A stretch of DNA of 64,000 nucleotides from Auanema rhodensis (GCA_964057225.1 OZ059899.1:17368501-17432500), one strand, 5' to 3'. Positions 43,260 through 53,027 are shown, counted from the first letter of the stretch. The notes: generated by a model not told the origin, from the sequence alone. Program-made: numbers and translations.

Positions 43260-45720
43260 TCGTTTGAAAAATGATGCATTAGTGTATGTTGAGTTTCCAT
43301 GTACACTCAACATTGCTTCCAAAAACATTTTGATAAAAATTTTTCCGAAAAATTTCAAAATAATTTCGCGAAAAGTAGATGTTTTTAGATTCCTTTTTTC
43401 AAGGCAAAGACGATGGACAATGTTATTCAACGAAAAAATTATTTCTGCAGGGTGAAAATCGAGGATATAAGTGTGAACTTATATCAGTTGATATCTCGGT
43501 GCATTTTTAATCTAGCGCAAATCTGATAATACAGATCGACGCAGCTTAAAAATCCGCATCGAATGCACTATACTGCATTGAGAAACGCTTAATACAAAAG
43601 TTAGTTATGATCGTTTGAAAAATGATGCATTAGTGTATGTTGAGTTTCCATGTACACTCAACATTGCTTCCAAAAACATTTAGACAAAAATTTTTCCGAA
43701 AAATTTCAAAATAATTTCGCGAAAAGTAGATGTTTTTAGATTCCTTTTTTCAAGGCAAAGACGATGGACAATGTTATTCAACGAAAAAATTAATTCTGCA
43801 GGGTGAAAATCGAGGATATAAGTGTGAACTTATATCAGTTGATATCTCGGTGCATTTTTAAGCTAGCGCAAATCTGATAACACAGATCGACGCAGCTTAA
43901 AAATCCGCATCGAATGCACTATACAACATTGAGAAACGCTCAATACAAAAATTAGTTATGATCGTTTGAAAAATGATGCATTAGTGTATGTTGAGTTTCC
44001 ATGTACACTCAACATTGCTTCCAAAAACATTTTGATAAAAATTTTTCCGAAAAATTTCAAAATAATTTCGCGAAAAGTAGATGTTTTTAGATTCCTTTTT
44101 TCAAGGCAAAGACGATGGACAATGTTATTCAACGAAAAAATTATTTCTGCAGGGTGAAAATCGAGGATATAAGTGTGAACTTATATCAGTTGATATCTCG
44201 GTGCATTTTTAATCTAGCGCAAATCTGATAATACAGATCGACGCAGCTTGAAAATCCGCATCGAATGCACTATACTGCATTGAGAAACGCTTAATACAAA
44301 AGTTAGTTATGATCGTTTAAATAATGATGCATTAGTGTATGTTGAGTTTCCATGTACACTCAACATTGCTTCCAAAAACATTTTGACAAAAATTTTTCCG
44401 AAAAATTTCAAAATAATTTCGCGAAAAGTAGATGTTTTTAGATTCCTTTTTTCAAGGCAAAGACGATGGACAATGTTATTCAATGAAAAAATTAATTCTG
44501 CAGGGTGAAAATCGAGGATATAAGTGTGAACTTATATCAGTTGATATCTCGGTGCATTTTTAAGCTAGCGCAAATCTGATAACACAGATCGACGCAGCTC
44601 AAAAATCCGCATCGAATGCACTATACAACATTGAGAAACGCTCAATACAAAAATTAGTTATGATCGTTTGAAAAATGATGCATTAGTGTATGTTGAGTTT
44701 CCATGTACACTCAACATTGCTTCCAAAAACATTTTGATAAAAATTTTTCCGAAAAATTTCAAAATAATTTCGCGAAAAGTAGATGTTTTTAGATTCCTTT
44801 TTTCAAGGCAAAGACGATGGACAATGTTATTCAACGAAAAAATTATTTCTGCAGGGTGAAAATCGAGGATATAAGTGTGAACTTATATCAGTTGATATCT
44901 CGGTGCATTTTTAATCTAGCGCAAATCTGATAATACAGATCGACGCAGCTTAAAAATCCGCATCGAATGCACTATACTGCATTGAGAAACGCTTAATACA
45001 AAAGTTAGTTATGATCGTTTGAATAATGATGCATTAGTGTATGTTGAGTTTCCATGTACACTCAACATTGCTTCCAAAAACATTTTGACAAAAATTTTTC
45101 CGAAAAATTTCAAAATAATTTCGCGAAAAGTAGATGTTTTTAGATTCCTTTTTTCAAGGCAAAGACGATGGACAATGTTATTCAATGAAAAAATTAATTC
45201 TGCAGGGTGAAAATCGAGGATATAAGTGTGAACTTATATCAGTTGATATCTCGGTGCATTTTTAAGCTAGCGCAAATCTGATAACACAGATCGACGCAGC
45301 TCAAAAATCCGCATCGAATGCACTATACAACATTGAGAAACGCTCAATACAAAAATTAGTTATGATCGTTTGAAAAATGATGCATTAGTGTATGTTGAGT
45401 TTCCATGTACACTCAACATTGCTTCCAAAAACATTTTGATAAAAATTTTTCCGAAAAATTTCAAAATAATTTCGCGAAAAGTAGATGTTTTTAGATTCCT
45501 TTTTTCAAGGCAAAGACGATGGACAATGTTATTCAACGAAAAAATTATTTCTGCAGGGTGAAAATCGAGGATATAAGTGTGAACTTATATCAGTTGATAT
45601 CTCGGTGCATTTTTAATCTAGCGCAAATCTGATAATACAGATCGACGCAGCTTAAAAATCCGCATCGAATGCTCTATACTGCATTGAGAAACGCTTAATA
45701 CAAAAGTTAGTTATGATCGT
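43260..45720 (-). repeat. Dimeric higher-order repeat, 702-bp period
   Basis: Two monomer types alternate strictly. One has GATAAAAATTT and TTATTTCTGCAGG, the other has GACAAAAATTT and, in adjacent units, ATACTGCATTGAG with AAAAGTTAG. The step is 702 bp over about three and a half dimers. Confidence 0.8.
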
Positions 45721-47871
45721 TTGAAAAATGATGCATTAGTGTATGTTGAGTTTCCATGTACACTCAACATTGCTTCCAAAAACATTTTGACAAAAATTTT
45801 TCCGAAAAATTTCAAAATAATTTCGCGAAAAGTAGATGTTTTTAGATTCCTTTTTTCAAGGCAAAGACGATGGACAATGTTATTCAACGAAAAAATTATT
45901 TCTGCAGGGTGAAAATCGAGGATATAAGTGTGAACTTATATCAGTTGATATCTCGGTGCATTTTTAATCTAGCGCAAATCTGATAATACAGATCGACGCA
46001 GCTTAAAAATCCGCATCGAATGCACTATACTGCATTGAGAAACGCTTAATACAAAAGTTAGTTATGATCGTTTGAAAAATGATGCATTAGTGTATGTTGA
46101 GTTTCCATGTACACTCAACATTGCTTCCAAAAACATTTTGACAAAAATTTTTCCGAAAAATTTCGAAAAAATTTCGCGAAAAGTAGATGTTTTTAGATTC
46201 CTTTTTTCAAGGCAAAGACGATGGACAATGTTATTCAACGAAAAAATTAATTCTGCAGGGTGAAAATCGAGGATATAAGTGTGAACTTATATCAGTTGAT
46301 ATCTCGGTGCATTTTTAAGCTAGCGCAAATCTGATAACACAGATCGACGCAGCTTAAAAATCCGCATCGAATGCACTATACAACATTAAGAAACGCTTAA
46401 TACAAAAATTAGTTATGATCGTTTGAAAAATGATGCATTAGTGTATGTTGAGTTTCCATGTACACTCAACATTGCTTCCAAAAACATTTTGACAAAAATT
46501 TTTCCGAAAAATTTCGAAAAAATTTCGCGAAAAGTAGATGTTTTTAGATTCCTTTTTCCAAGGCAAAGACGATGGACAATGTTATTCAACGAAAAAATTA
46601 TTTCTGCAGGGTGAAAATCGAGGATATAAGTGTGAACTTATATCAGTTGATATCTCGGTGCATTTTTAAGCTAGCGCAAATCTGATAACACAGATCGACG
46701 CAGCTTGAAAATCCGCATCGAATGCACTATACAACATTGAGAAACGCTTGATACAAAAATTAGTTATGATCGTTTGAAAAATGATGCATTAGTGTATGTT
46801 GAGTTTCCATGTACACTCAACATTGCTTCCAAAAACATTTTGACAAAAATTTTTCCGAAAAATTTCGAAAAAATTTCGCGAAAAGTAGATGTTTTTAGAT
46901 TCCTTTTTCCAAGGCAAAGACGATGGACAATGTTATTCAACGAAAAAATTAATTCTGCAGGGTGAAAATCGAGGATATAAGTGTGAACTTATATCAGTTG
47001 ATATCTCGGTGCATTTTTAAGCTAGCGCAAATCTGATAACACAGATCGACGCAGCTTAAAAATCCGCATCGAATGCACTATACAACATTAAGAAACGCTT
47101 AATACAAAAATTAGTTATGATCGTTTGAAAAATGATGCATTAGTGTATGTTGAGTTTCCATGTACACTCAACATTGCTTCCAAAAACATTTTGACAAAAA
47201 TTTTTCCGAAAAATTTCGAAAAAATTTCGCGAAAAGTAGATGTTTTTAGATTCCTTTTTCCAAGGCAAAGACGATGGACAATGTTATTCAACGAAAAAAT
47301 TATTTCTGCAGGGTGAAAATCGAGGATATAAGTGTGAACTTATATCAGTTGATATCTCGGTGCATTTTTAAGCTAGCGCAAATCTGATAACACAGATCGA
47401 CGCAGCTTAAAAATCCGCATCGAATGCACTATACAACATTGAGAAACGCTTAATACAAAAATTAGTTATGATCGTTTGAAAAATGATGCGTTAGTGTATG
47501 TTGAGTTTCCATGTACACTCAACATTGCTTCCAAAAACATTTTGATAAAAATTTTTCCGAAAAATTTCAAAATAATTTCGCGAAAAGTAGATGTTTTTAG
47601 ATTCCTTTTTTCAAGGCAAAGACGATGGACAATGTTATTCAACGAAAAAATTAATTCTCCAGGGTGAAAATCGAGGATATAAGTGTGAACTTATATCAGT
47701 TGATATCTCGGTGCATTTTTAAGCTAGCGCAAATCTGATAACACAGATCGACGCAGCTTAAAAACCCGCATCGAATGCACTATACAACATTGAGAAACGC
47801 TTAATACAAAAATTAGTTATGATCGTTTGAAAAATGATGCATTAGTGTATGTTGAGTTTCCATGTACACTC

Positions 47872-47877
47872 AACATA
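47872..47877. repeat. Target site duplication, left copy (AACATA)
   Basis: The six bases directly before the element are AACATA and match the six bases directly after its right end (63556-63561). A 6-bp duplication is the Polinton/Maverick hallmark. The satellite phase resumes exactly after the right copy. Confidence 0.97.
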
Positions 47878-47917
47878 AGTAGAGAGCCGTGCAAAATTTA
47901 CTAACCACGCCCCCAAA

Positions 47918-48030
47918 CAGCTGTCAAAAACATACTTTTGGGGGCGTCAGCTGCTAAAAACATACTTTTGGGGCGCGTCAGCTGTCAAAAACATATTTTT
48001 GAGCGTCAGCTGTTAAAATCATATTTTAGG
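47918..48030 (+). repeat. Four phased CAGCTG repeats at left terminus
   Basis: CAGCTG occurs at 47918, 47948, 47979 and 48007, so spaced 30, 31 and 28 bp. Each is followed by a degenerate AAAACATA[CT]TTTTGGGG-type segment. The same set is mirrored at about 63419-63517. Spacing near three helical turns suggests a protein-binding array, perhaps for the integrase or a terminal-binding factor. Confidence 0.85.
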
Positions 48031-48530
48031 ATCATGGTTCATGGATTTTCCTTTTTTAAATATAAAAGTCATGATTTAAAGCATGATTTTTTTTTTTTTA
48101 ATTTTTTTTTTTTTAAATCAAATTTAAATATGCTTTTTCAAATGTATGTATATATTTTCAATTATTTTTAAATATATTAAGTAAAAATAAAAATCTTAAT
48201 TTTAAATATTTAAATTATATTTAAATTTTATATATATATATAAATTTTATTTAAACTTTAAATATTTAAATTATATTTAAATTTTATATATATAAATTAT
48301 ATTTAAACTTTAAATTTTATATATAAATTATATTTAAATTTTAAATATATAAATTTGTTTTTAAATTTTATTTATTTCTTTATTTCTTTATTATATTTAT
48401 TAATAATGTTTGTTTACTTATTTTGTTTATTTTTTATTGTATTGTGTTTGTACTATTTTATTTGTATTTTTAAAGATCAATAAAATTTTTGCATGTAGAT
48501 AATTTTGTTCACCGTACTTGTTTTGGGTAA

Positions 48531-48640
48531 TTCAATGGAACACATATCGAAGGTTAATTCGATAAGAACGATATGAAATACAAAATTCAATGGAACACAT
48601 ATCGAAGGTTAATTCGATAAGAACGACATTAAATTATTAA
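48531..48640 (+). repeat. Two tandem subterminal repeats with 6-6-6 dyad
   Basis: Two roughly 55-bp direct copies each contain ACACATATCGAAGG and the dyad ATCGAA-GGTTAA-TTCGAT followed by AAGAACGA. The right terminal repeat has four copies. Confidence 0.85.
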
Positions 48641-48820
48641 TTTTTGAAATTACAAATTGTTATTAATTATATTTATTCTAACAAGTAAAAAGTTTCAAAT
48701 TAAAAGAAAAGACTAGTTTTAAACTTTATTTTACTAATATAACAATACAATAACTCTATAGAGCACACATTGAAGGTAAATACGACGGGATTAACAAACA
48801 GTTGCGCTGACCTCAACGCA

Positions 48821-49280
48821 CATCGATGGTTAATAAACACTAATAACTGCACTGTGGGGGTCTAAATATAGGATAATCATTTTAACATTTCAAAAGTTTT
48901 GTAATATAATCATTGGTAAATATTAAAGAATGAAATATTTTTTACATATAAAACGTTGGCAGTCATATGTTTTGTGGTACAATATGGGTTTAAAAGTATA
49001 CTATGATTAATATATGAGCTATTAAGCAAAGTTTAAAAAGCGTAAATGTTTTACAGAGATGGCTGTTGTTTATGGCACAAACGGTAAACAATAATGTTTA
49101 AAAAGATGTAAAAACTAATTAATATGCAGATTGTTTACAGGTTCAGAGTGCGCCAACTGCTGGCAACTGTCGATGAGATGAGTATATCTGCATAAATATG
49201 CTGTAAAATCTAATTAATAAAAGAATTTCATCAGCAAACTTGATTGTAACACAATGGGTTGTACTTTACAAAAATCTTTG
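48821..49280. promoter_or_regulatory. Non-coding leader region inside the left repeat
   Basis: No open frame of useful length was seen. The stretch holds a promoter-like TATAAAACGTTGGCAG at 48947-48962. It is nearly identical (14 of 16) to the TATA segment at 49281-49296, which precedes the first gene. It may be an alternative upstream promoter; no ORF follows it directly. Confidence 0.45.
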
Positions 49281-49320
49281 TATAAAAGGTTGGCAATTTT
49301 GCTACATTTACATTTCAGCT
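49281..49320 (+). promoter_or_regulatory. TATA/Inr promoter of the left-end gene
   Basis: TATAAAAGG starts at 49281 and a TTCAGCT initiator-like sequence lies about 33 bp downstream. Between this point and the proposed start at 49440 there is no other ATG, so the first ATG of the predicted transcript is the chosen start. Confidence 0.65.
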
Positions 49321-49439
49321 CTGCCAACTATCCGAGGATCCGACGTTTCACCATCTCCTGCCACTCTTTGCCAATCGCCATAGACTGCTCCTCTCTGCAA
49401 GTTTGCCTTATATTTTAGAAAGTTGGATCTTTAGCGGAA

Positions 49440-50026
49440 ATGAAGCGTGCTGTACTTGCTGATGTGACAAATGTTGTGCGCAAATCGCCTGAACCTGAAG
49501 TACCACGACCACCCACACCAGCACCAAATTTTACAAGTTTTGGTATGAACCTTAACTTGTCTTTTTTAAATCTTTAATTTAGATTCACCAATAAAGCAGA
49601 TGGAGATTCTGAGAGAGAGCACTCCACCAAGGAGTGTATTAATGAGACCAATTTGTCTCTGCAAAACTTGTAGGGAATCATTGCAGGTTATAGACGAGTA
49701 TCACTGTTTCAGCCTCTGTATAAAGTGTAGAGGAAGGAATGATGCGTTGGGTCTTTTGAAGGAATTTCGTCACTATAAGCCCGAAAAGTTCTCTATTAAT
49801 GTAAGCTTGCATATTTATTTATTTTCAATTTTATCATTTTTTTTAGATGCGCTCTTATAACACCATGACGTGCAAGCAATTGTTGAACAATATGGGCTAT
49901 ATTGTTATATATGCAGATGAGGCTACTGTAAAGACTTTTGGTTATAAGCAGAATGTATTCTACTTTAAACTAAGTCCAGAAGCACTCAACCTGAACATGT
50001 TTATCCGCTTTGATCCTTCATTTTGA
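49440..50026 (+). CDS. Spliced 166-aa Cys-rich protein with destruction-box-like N-terminus
   Basis: Three exons join in frame: 49440-49542, 49583-49800 and 49847-50026. The donors are GTATGA and GTAAGC, the acceptors TTTAG and TTTTAG. The N-terminus has the RxxLxxxxN pattern (RAVLADVTN, residues 3-11), like the APC/C destruction box of cyclins, then a Pro-rich stretch (PRPPTPAP). The middle has a CxCxxC...CxxxCxxC cluster that could bind zinc. The C-terminal exon is mixed alpha/beta in character with no motif I recognise. It is the first gene from the left end, directly downstream of a TATA box. The family is unknown to me. The splice model is well supported because frame and length fit perfectly; the function is not. 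A role in host cell-cycle or replication timing is only inference from the degron-like motif. Confidence 0.75.
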
Positions 50027-50138
50027 CTACAACAAGCACAAATAGTACAATTGGCGTTTTATTCTTGTTTTGTTATGTGGCATTTTTATATTCTCAGCCG
50101 TAACATTTTTTTTTTCCAGCTCTTGCGAATATCTATCA

Positions 50139-50281
50139 ATGGCTCATCAATTGAGGACGAATGATCAACCAACTGGTAAGAATTTGAAAATTTGAATAGT
50201 CTACATTTTTTTTTTCCAGGTTCAATTGTTGTTTGTATTTTGCTGGTTTTTTATTGTTACATTATGCGATATATCAAATAA
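50139..50281 (+). CDS. Spliced 32-aa single-pass membrane microprotein
   Basis: Exons 50139-50175 and 50220-50281 join in frame across a GTAAGA...TTTCCAG intron. The product has a short polar N-terminus (MAHQLRTNDQPTG) and one hydrophobic helix (SIVVCILLVFYCYIM), then a basic RYIK end. AATAAA at 50277-50282 overlaps the stop. A second acceptor-like TTTTCCAG at about 50112-50119 precedes the ATG, so this is probably a 3' alternative exon set of the transcript that also carries the upstream Cys-rich gene. Small membrane proteins are common in Polintons and related viruses. Too short for certainty. Confidence 0.5.
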
Positions 50282-50291
50282 ATCATTTATT
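50277..50291. terminator. Facing poly(A) signals, plus and minus strand
   Basis: AATAAA at 50277-50282 serves the plus-strand left genes. AATAAA on the minus strand (50286-50291) lies about 30 nt past the integrase stop. The two convergent transcription units end within 45 bp of each other. Confidence 0.6.
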
Positions 50292-50321
50292 ATAATTACA
50301 ATTGTTTATAACATTGAAAAA

Positions 50322-51389
50322 TTATACATTTAAATTTTCTGCATCTATCCATTCATTAAAGTTGTCGGGATATCCACTCCATTTTACAAATACTTGACGT
50401 TTACCGCTTCGAGTACGCTCTTTTAAAACTTTTTCTATATAGTACTTGTTACTTTTATTAGTAGCCAAGACAAGTTCAGGTTCGTAGAATATTCCCTTTA
50501 TACGTTCACCATTATAATCTACAAGTTTATACACGGTTGGGTTTCCGGTTACAACCTCATCAATTGTGAATAGCTCCATTGTATATCCAGACTCGTAGCT
50601 TTTTTCAAAAGTACGCCTATTTTTGCTTATGCGAACAGTATCACCAATTTTAAAGCGGCTTTTAACAGCTGATGCATATTCTTCAATGAATATATTTGCT
50701 TTAACATCAATGGGCCGCATTTTTATAGAGCGGTTATAAGATTTGTTTATTCCTTCAACCAAATCATCTAGGATATCAATCCATCGATGATTATTCTTGT
50801 AATAGAGATATTTCATCATGCGTGTTTTTAAAGTTCTATTTGCTCGCTCCACCATTGCAGCCTTTTGTGGTGAACTTGTAGATCCGTGCAGTATGGCAAA
50901 CTTTTTGAATAGTTTTTCACAATGACTATTATAAAACTCTGTGCCATTATCAGTAATCAACTGAATTGGTATAAAATTCTTGAATAAACTTTCAAATGCA
51001 CTAGCAACCTCTATACCACCTTTAGTTTTCAAAGGCCTAACATATAACATGCGTGTATAAACATCAATCATGGTCAACATGTAAGCATAGCCGTCGTTTA
51101 ATTTTTTATATTTTTGCATATCAACCAAATCTGCTTGCACTGTTAGAAATCGACCACATCCTCTAGTCTTTCTAGTCTGCATACGCATTCTGGTTGGTTT
51201 ATGTCGTGTAAAAGTTTCAGAATCTTGCAAAAAATCATCAACTTGTACCTTTGAAATGCCATGTTTTCGTGCTTGCGATAATAAATTCTTGGCTGATGTA
51301 TATGAAGCTGGGTGTTTTATATCGTAATAAATGCTCGCCAAAATATCATTTCCATAATCTAATGTAGAACCTTTTACGACCTTGGCCAT
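50322..51389 (-). CDS. INT: Polinton integrase (DDE) with C-terminal chromodomain, 355 aa
   Basis: Retroviral-type integrase that would insert the linear element DNA with 6-bp target duplication. The catalytic core shows D87 (in QADLVDM), D147 (in TDNGTEF) and E181 (in VERANRTLK), all present. The C-terminal 45 residues have chromodomain features (YYIEKVLKER, VFVKWSGYPDNFNEW), a known Polinton trait thought to steer insertion to chromatin. The open frame extends 17 codons upstream but begins at TTG, so I use the first ATG (51389). The start overlaps the end of the upstream 238-aa gene by 44 nt in another frame. No disabling change seen. Confidence 0.95.
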   Translation of the reverse strand: MAKVVKGSTLDYGNDILASIYYDIKHPASYTSAKNLLSQARKHGISKVQVDDFLQDSETFTRHKPTRMRMQTRKTRGCGRFLTVQADLVDMQKYKKLNDGYAYMLTMIDVYTRMLYVRPLKTKGGIEVASAFESLFKNFIPIQLITDNGTEFYNSHCEKLFKKFAILHGSTSSPQKAAMVERANRTLKTRMMKYLYYKNNHRWIDILDDLVEGINKSYNRSIKMRPIDVKANIFIEEYASAVKSRFKIGDTVRISKNRRTFEKSYESGYTMELFTIDEVVTGNPTVYKLVDYNGERIKGIFYEPELVLATNKSNKYYIEKVLKERTRSGKRQVFVKWSGYPDNFNEWIDAENLNV

Positions 51390-52062
51390 TCTGTGAGTCT
51401 CCTTCTTGTGGTGTGTAATATGATTCGGCGGCAGTATCAAAAGTCTTTGACCTTTTACTTTTGAGTGTACGAACCGGTGATGGTGAATATCGAATAACAG
51501 CTTTACGATGACGAGGCGTTCTAGGTAATATAGTAGAGTCCAAGTCTGTAACAGCCGGTTCAGCTCTAGTTACAACGTCAACTGAATCATTGTCAGCCGA
51601 CTCTCTTCTAGTTTGTTTCTTGTTAGAACTTGGTACGCCTTTACTGGCTAAAAACTTTGACAAGACTGAAAATCCATTGGGCTCCGTTTTTGTTTTATCC
51701 AATACAAAATCTAAAATTTTTGTAATATTCGTGTTTGGTACAGCCTCTTTATTAATCACAAGTTGGTTATTCTTGTTTGTGCGCACCTCTGGAAATTTCT
51801 CCCACAAATTGTTATACTTTCTTGGCAACTTGTATTCTGGCAATAGAGGTGGATCAGCATTTTCCACTTGTACTGATATGGGCGCATCTATACTTTCTCT
51901 ATAGTTTTTGAGACGAGCAATCAAGTCTTCGTATAGTTCAACCTTTTTATAGTCGGGTATAGCTCTATTTTCTCGTAAAAGCTTGAGCTCTGCATCAAAC
52001 TTGTCTATATTAATTGTTTCCTCGTCGACAGGAATTAGTCGATATTTATGGTTGAGCTTCAT
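51346..52062 (-). CDS. Polinton protein of unknown function, 238 aa
   Basis: The N-terminal half is charged and probably helical (INIDKFDAELKLLREN, LYEDLIARLKNYRES). A central region contains WEKFPEV and a Leu-rich ILDFVLDKT segment. The C-terminal third is Ser/Arg/Pro-rich and basic (TPRHRKAVIRYSPSPVR), so likely disordered and nucleic-acid or phospho-regulated. The ATG overlaps the stop of the upstream 102-aa gene (ATGA), and its 3' end overlaps the integrase start. Similar proteins sit next to INT/ATP in other Polintons, as I recall, but I cannot assign a function; virion structural or core protein is one possibility. Confidence 0.75.
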   Translation of the reverse strand: MKLNHKYRLIPVDEETINIDKFDAELKLLRENRAIPDYKKVELYEDLIARLKNYRESIDAPISVQVENADPPLLPEYKLPRKYNNLWEKFPEVRTNKNNQLVINKEAVPNTNITKILDFVLDKTKTEPNGFSVLSKFLASKGVPSSNKKQTRRESADNDSVDVVTRAEPAVTDLDSTILPRTPRHRKAVIRYSPSPVRTLKSKRSKTFDTAAESYYTPQEGDSQNGQGRKRFYIRLWK

Positions 52063-52367
52063 GATTTAAAACCAAAATAGGCAATACCACATGTAACTAT
52101 TGTTTTCAATTGTTTGTGTGAAAGCGTTGCCAATAATGATTTAGCCTTTTCCGGTGTGCGTATCAAAGCTATTTGACGTAATAATGAAGATATGGGCAAG
52201 AGGGTTTTATATTCCTTGTTAGTTAAAAGAAAATTATTATTTTTCACAATATTAAATACAATTTCAACAATAATTTCAATTTGTGCAAAAGAAAATGAGG
52301 AAACAGAACAAGGAGTTTTGGCGCAAGAAGACAAAAAGTTGAAATTTGACAAAATACGACCACTCAT
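52059..52367 (-). CDS. Small Polinton protein, 102 aa
   Basis: Starts at a true ATG 12 nt after the ATPase stop and ends in an ATGA overlap with the next gene, so it is part of a tight minus-strand cluster (ATPase, this gene, the 238-aa gene, INT). A helical segment (IEIIVEIVFNIVKN) is followed by a Lys/Leu-rich part (NKEYKTLLPISSLLRQIA) and a hydrophobic C-terminus (CGIAYFGF). The layout resembles a widespread small arthropod-Polinton protein with a KxYKxL...LLRxLA core, from general memory only. Function unknown. Confidence 0.65.
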   Translation of the reverse strand: MSGRILSNFNFLSSCAKTPCSVSSFSFAQIEIIVEIVFNIVKNNNFLLTNKEYKTLLPISSLLRQIALIRTPEKAKSLLATLSHKQLKTIVTCGIAYFGFKS

Positions 52368-52379
52368 TGAACAAGCACT

Positions 52380-53027
52380 TTAAACACTAAACACATTTCT
52401 GGCAACATAAACAATAGGGTTCTCCGCTGTTATATCAGATAGTATACGCTGCTTCTCACTTGTTAAAGGATGATTGTCAATCAGTAAATGACTATAGGGA
52501 GTAGACATTGCATCATCATACGCCTCTAGAGCATTTTTGAAACGTGGCCCAAATAATTGCTGCAGACAATTACGTATTTGTAATATATCTGAATGACTTT
52601 TCATCAGTATTATATATGTACTATTGATTCGACTGGTCCTGTCCAGTTGAAATGCCGCTTGCACAAGATTAAACACTGCCAAATTCCAGTGATGAGCCCA
52701 TACTGTAAAAATGTTGTTGAGCAATTCCTTTGCTGCTTTATTCGATGAAAAAAAGTTCATCAAATCATCCAGCACTAGTATAGTATTTACTCCCTTTTGT
52801 TCTTTTATCAAATCAGGATCAGGAGGCCCTTGAATAATTATTAAACGCTCATCATTTATTGGTACACCTGACGATGACCCACATTGACTGAACCAGAATA
52901 TTCTATCAATGGGGACGTTGAAAAACTTTTCAGTATTTTCACATATGTGCTTTATGAGGGTTGTTTTACCGCATTGGGTAGCACCTATTACAGTTGTCTG
53001 ACTGGGTAGTTTGAAGCTGAAAACCAT
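52380..53027 (-). CDS. ATP: Genome-packaging ATPase (FtsK/HerA, A32-like), 215 aa
   Basis: P-loop ATPase expected to drive DNA into the capsid. Walker A is GATQCGKTT (residues 15-23) and Walker B is ILVLDD (residues 83-88). The length fits the Polinton ATP family. The longer open frame begins at TTG (53060), so the first ATG at 53027 is used. It is divergently transcribed from the minor capsid gene across a 79-bp shared promoter and leads the minus-strand cluster ending with INT. No disabling change seen. Confidence 0.93.
   Translation of the reverse strand: MVFSFKLPSQTTVIGATQCGKTTLIKHICENTEKFFNVPIDRIFWFSQCGSSSGVPINDERLIIIQGPPDPDLIKEQKGVNTILVLDDLMNFFSSNKAAKELLNNIFTVWAHHWNLAVFNLVQAAFQLDRTSRINSTYIILMKSHSDILQIRNCLQQLFGPRFKNALEAYDDAMSTPYSHLLIDNHPLTSEKQRILSDITAENPIVYVARNVFSV

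Larger units (their letters stand above)
41708..47877 (-). repeat. 351-bp satellite array, inverted, about 17.6 monomers
   Basis: These monomers are the reverse complement of those in 1-30186 and form a distinct subfamily with GGCAAAGACGATGG and CGCGAAAAGTAGATG. A dimeric 702-bp higher-order repeat is visible between about 43260 and 45720: an alternating subtype (GATAAAAATTTTTCC, ATTATTTCTGCAGG) recurs near 43264, 43966, 44668 and 45370. The array is interrupted at 47877 by the Polinton. Confidence 0.96.
47878..48820 (+). repeat. Left terminal inverted repeat of the Polinton
   Basis: This mirrors 62535-63555. In order it contains the AGTAGAGAGCC terminus, four CAGCTG-headed repeats, a long AT-rich tract of ATTTAAAT/TATATA runs (about 48050-48420), two subterminal repeats with an ATCGAA-GGTTAA-TTCGAT dyad (48531-48640), and a final shared block ending at TGCGCTGACCTCAA. 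Homology to the right repeat stops near 48820. The repeats are not identical; they differ in subterminal copy number and scattered bases. Confidence 0.92.

Noticed and set aside
264-47667. Recurrent 62-63 aa reading frames in every 351-bp unit, similar in sequence
   Set aside because: They begin at TTG on either strand, have no promoter or splice context, and their conservation is explained by the tandem satellite. Frame-length variants (94 or 90 aa) follow from single-base indels.
1-47877. CRISPR-like array
   Set aside because: No alternation of short repeats with unique spacers; this is satellite DNA with 351- and 182-bp monomers.
48050-48420. Possible AT-rich replication origin inside the left terminal repeat
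   Set aside because: Only low-complexity ATTTAAAT/TATATA is present; protein-primed replication would start at the termini, and nothing specific marks an internal origin.
49600-49860. Unspliced 86-aa ORF
   Set aside because: It is exon 2 of the spliced gene read through the intron; splice sites at 49800 and 49847 restore a conserved-looking frame.
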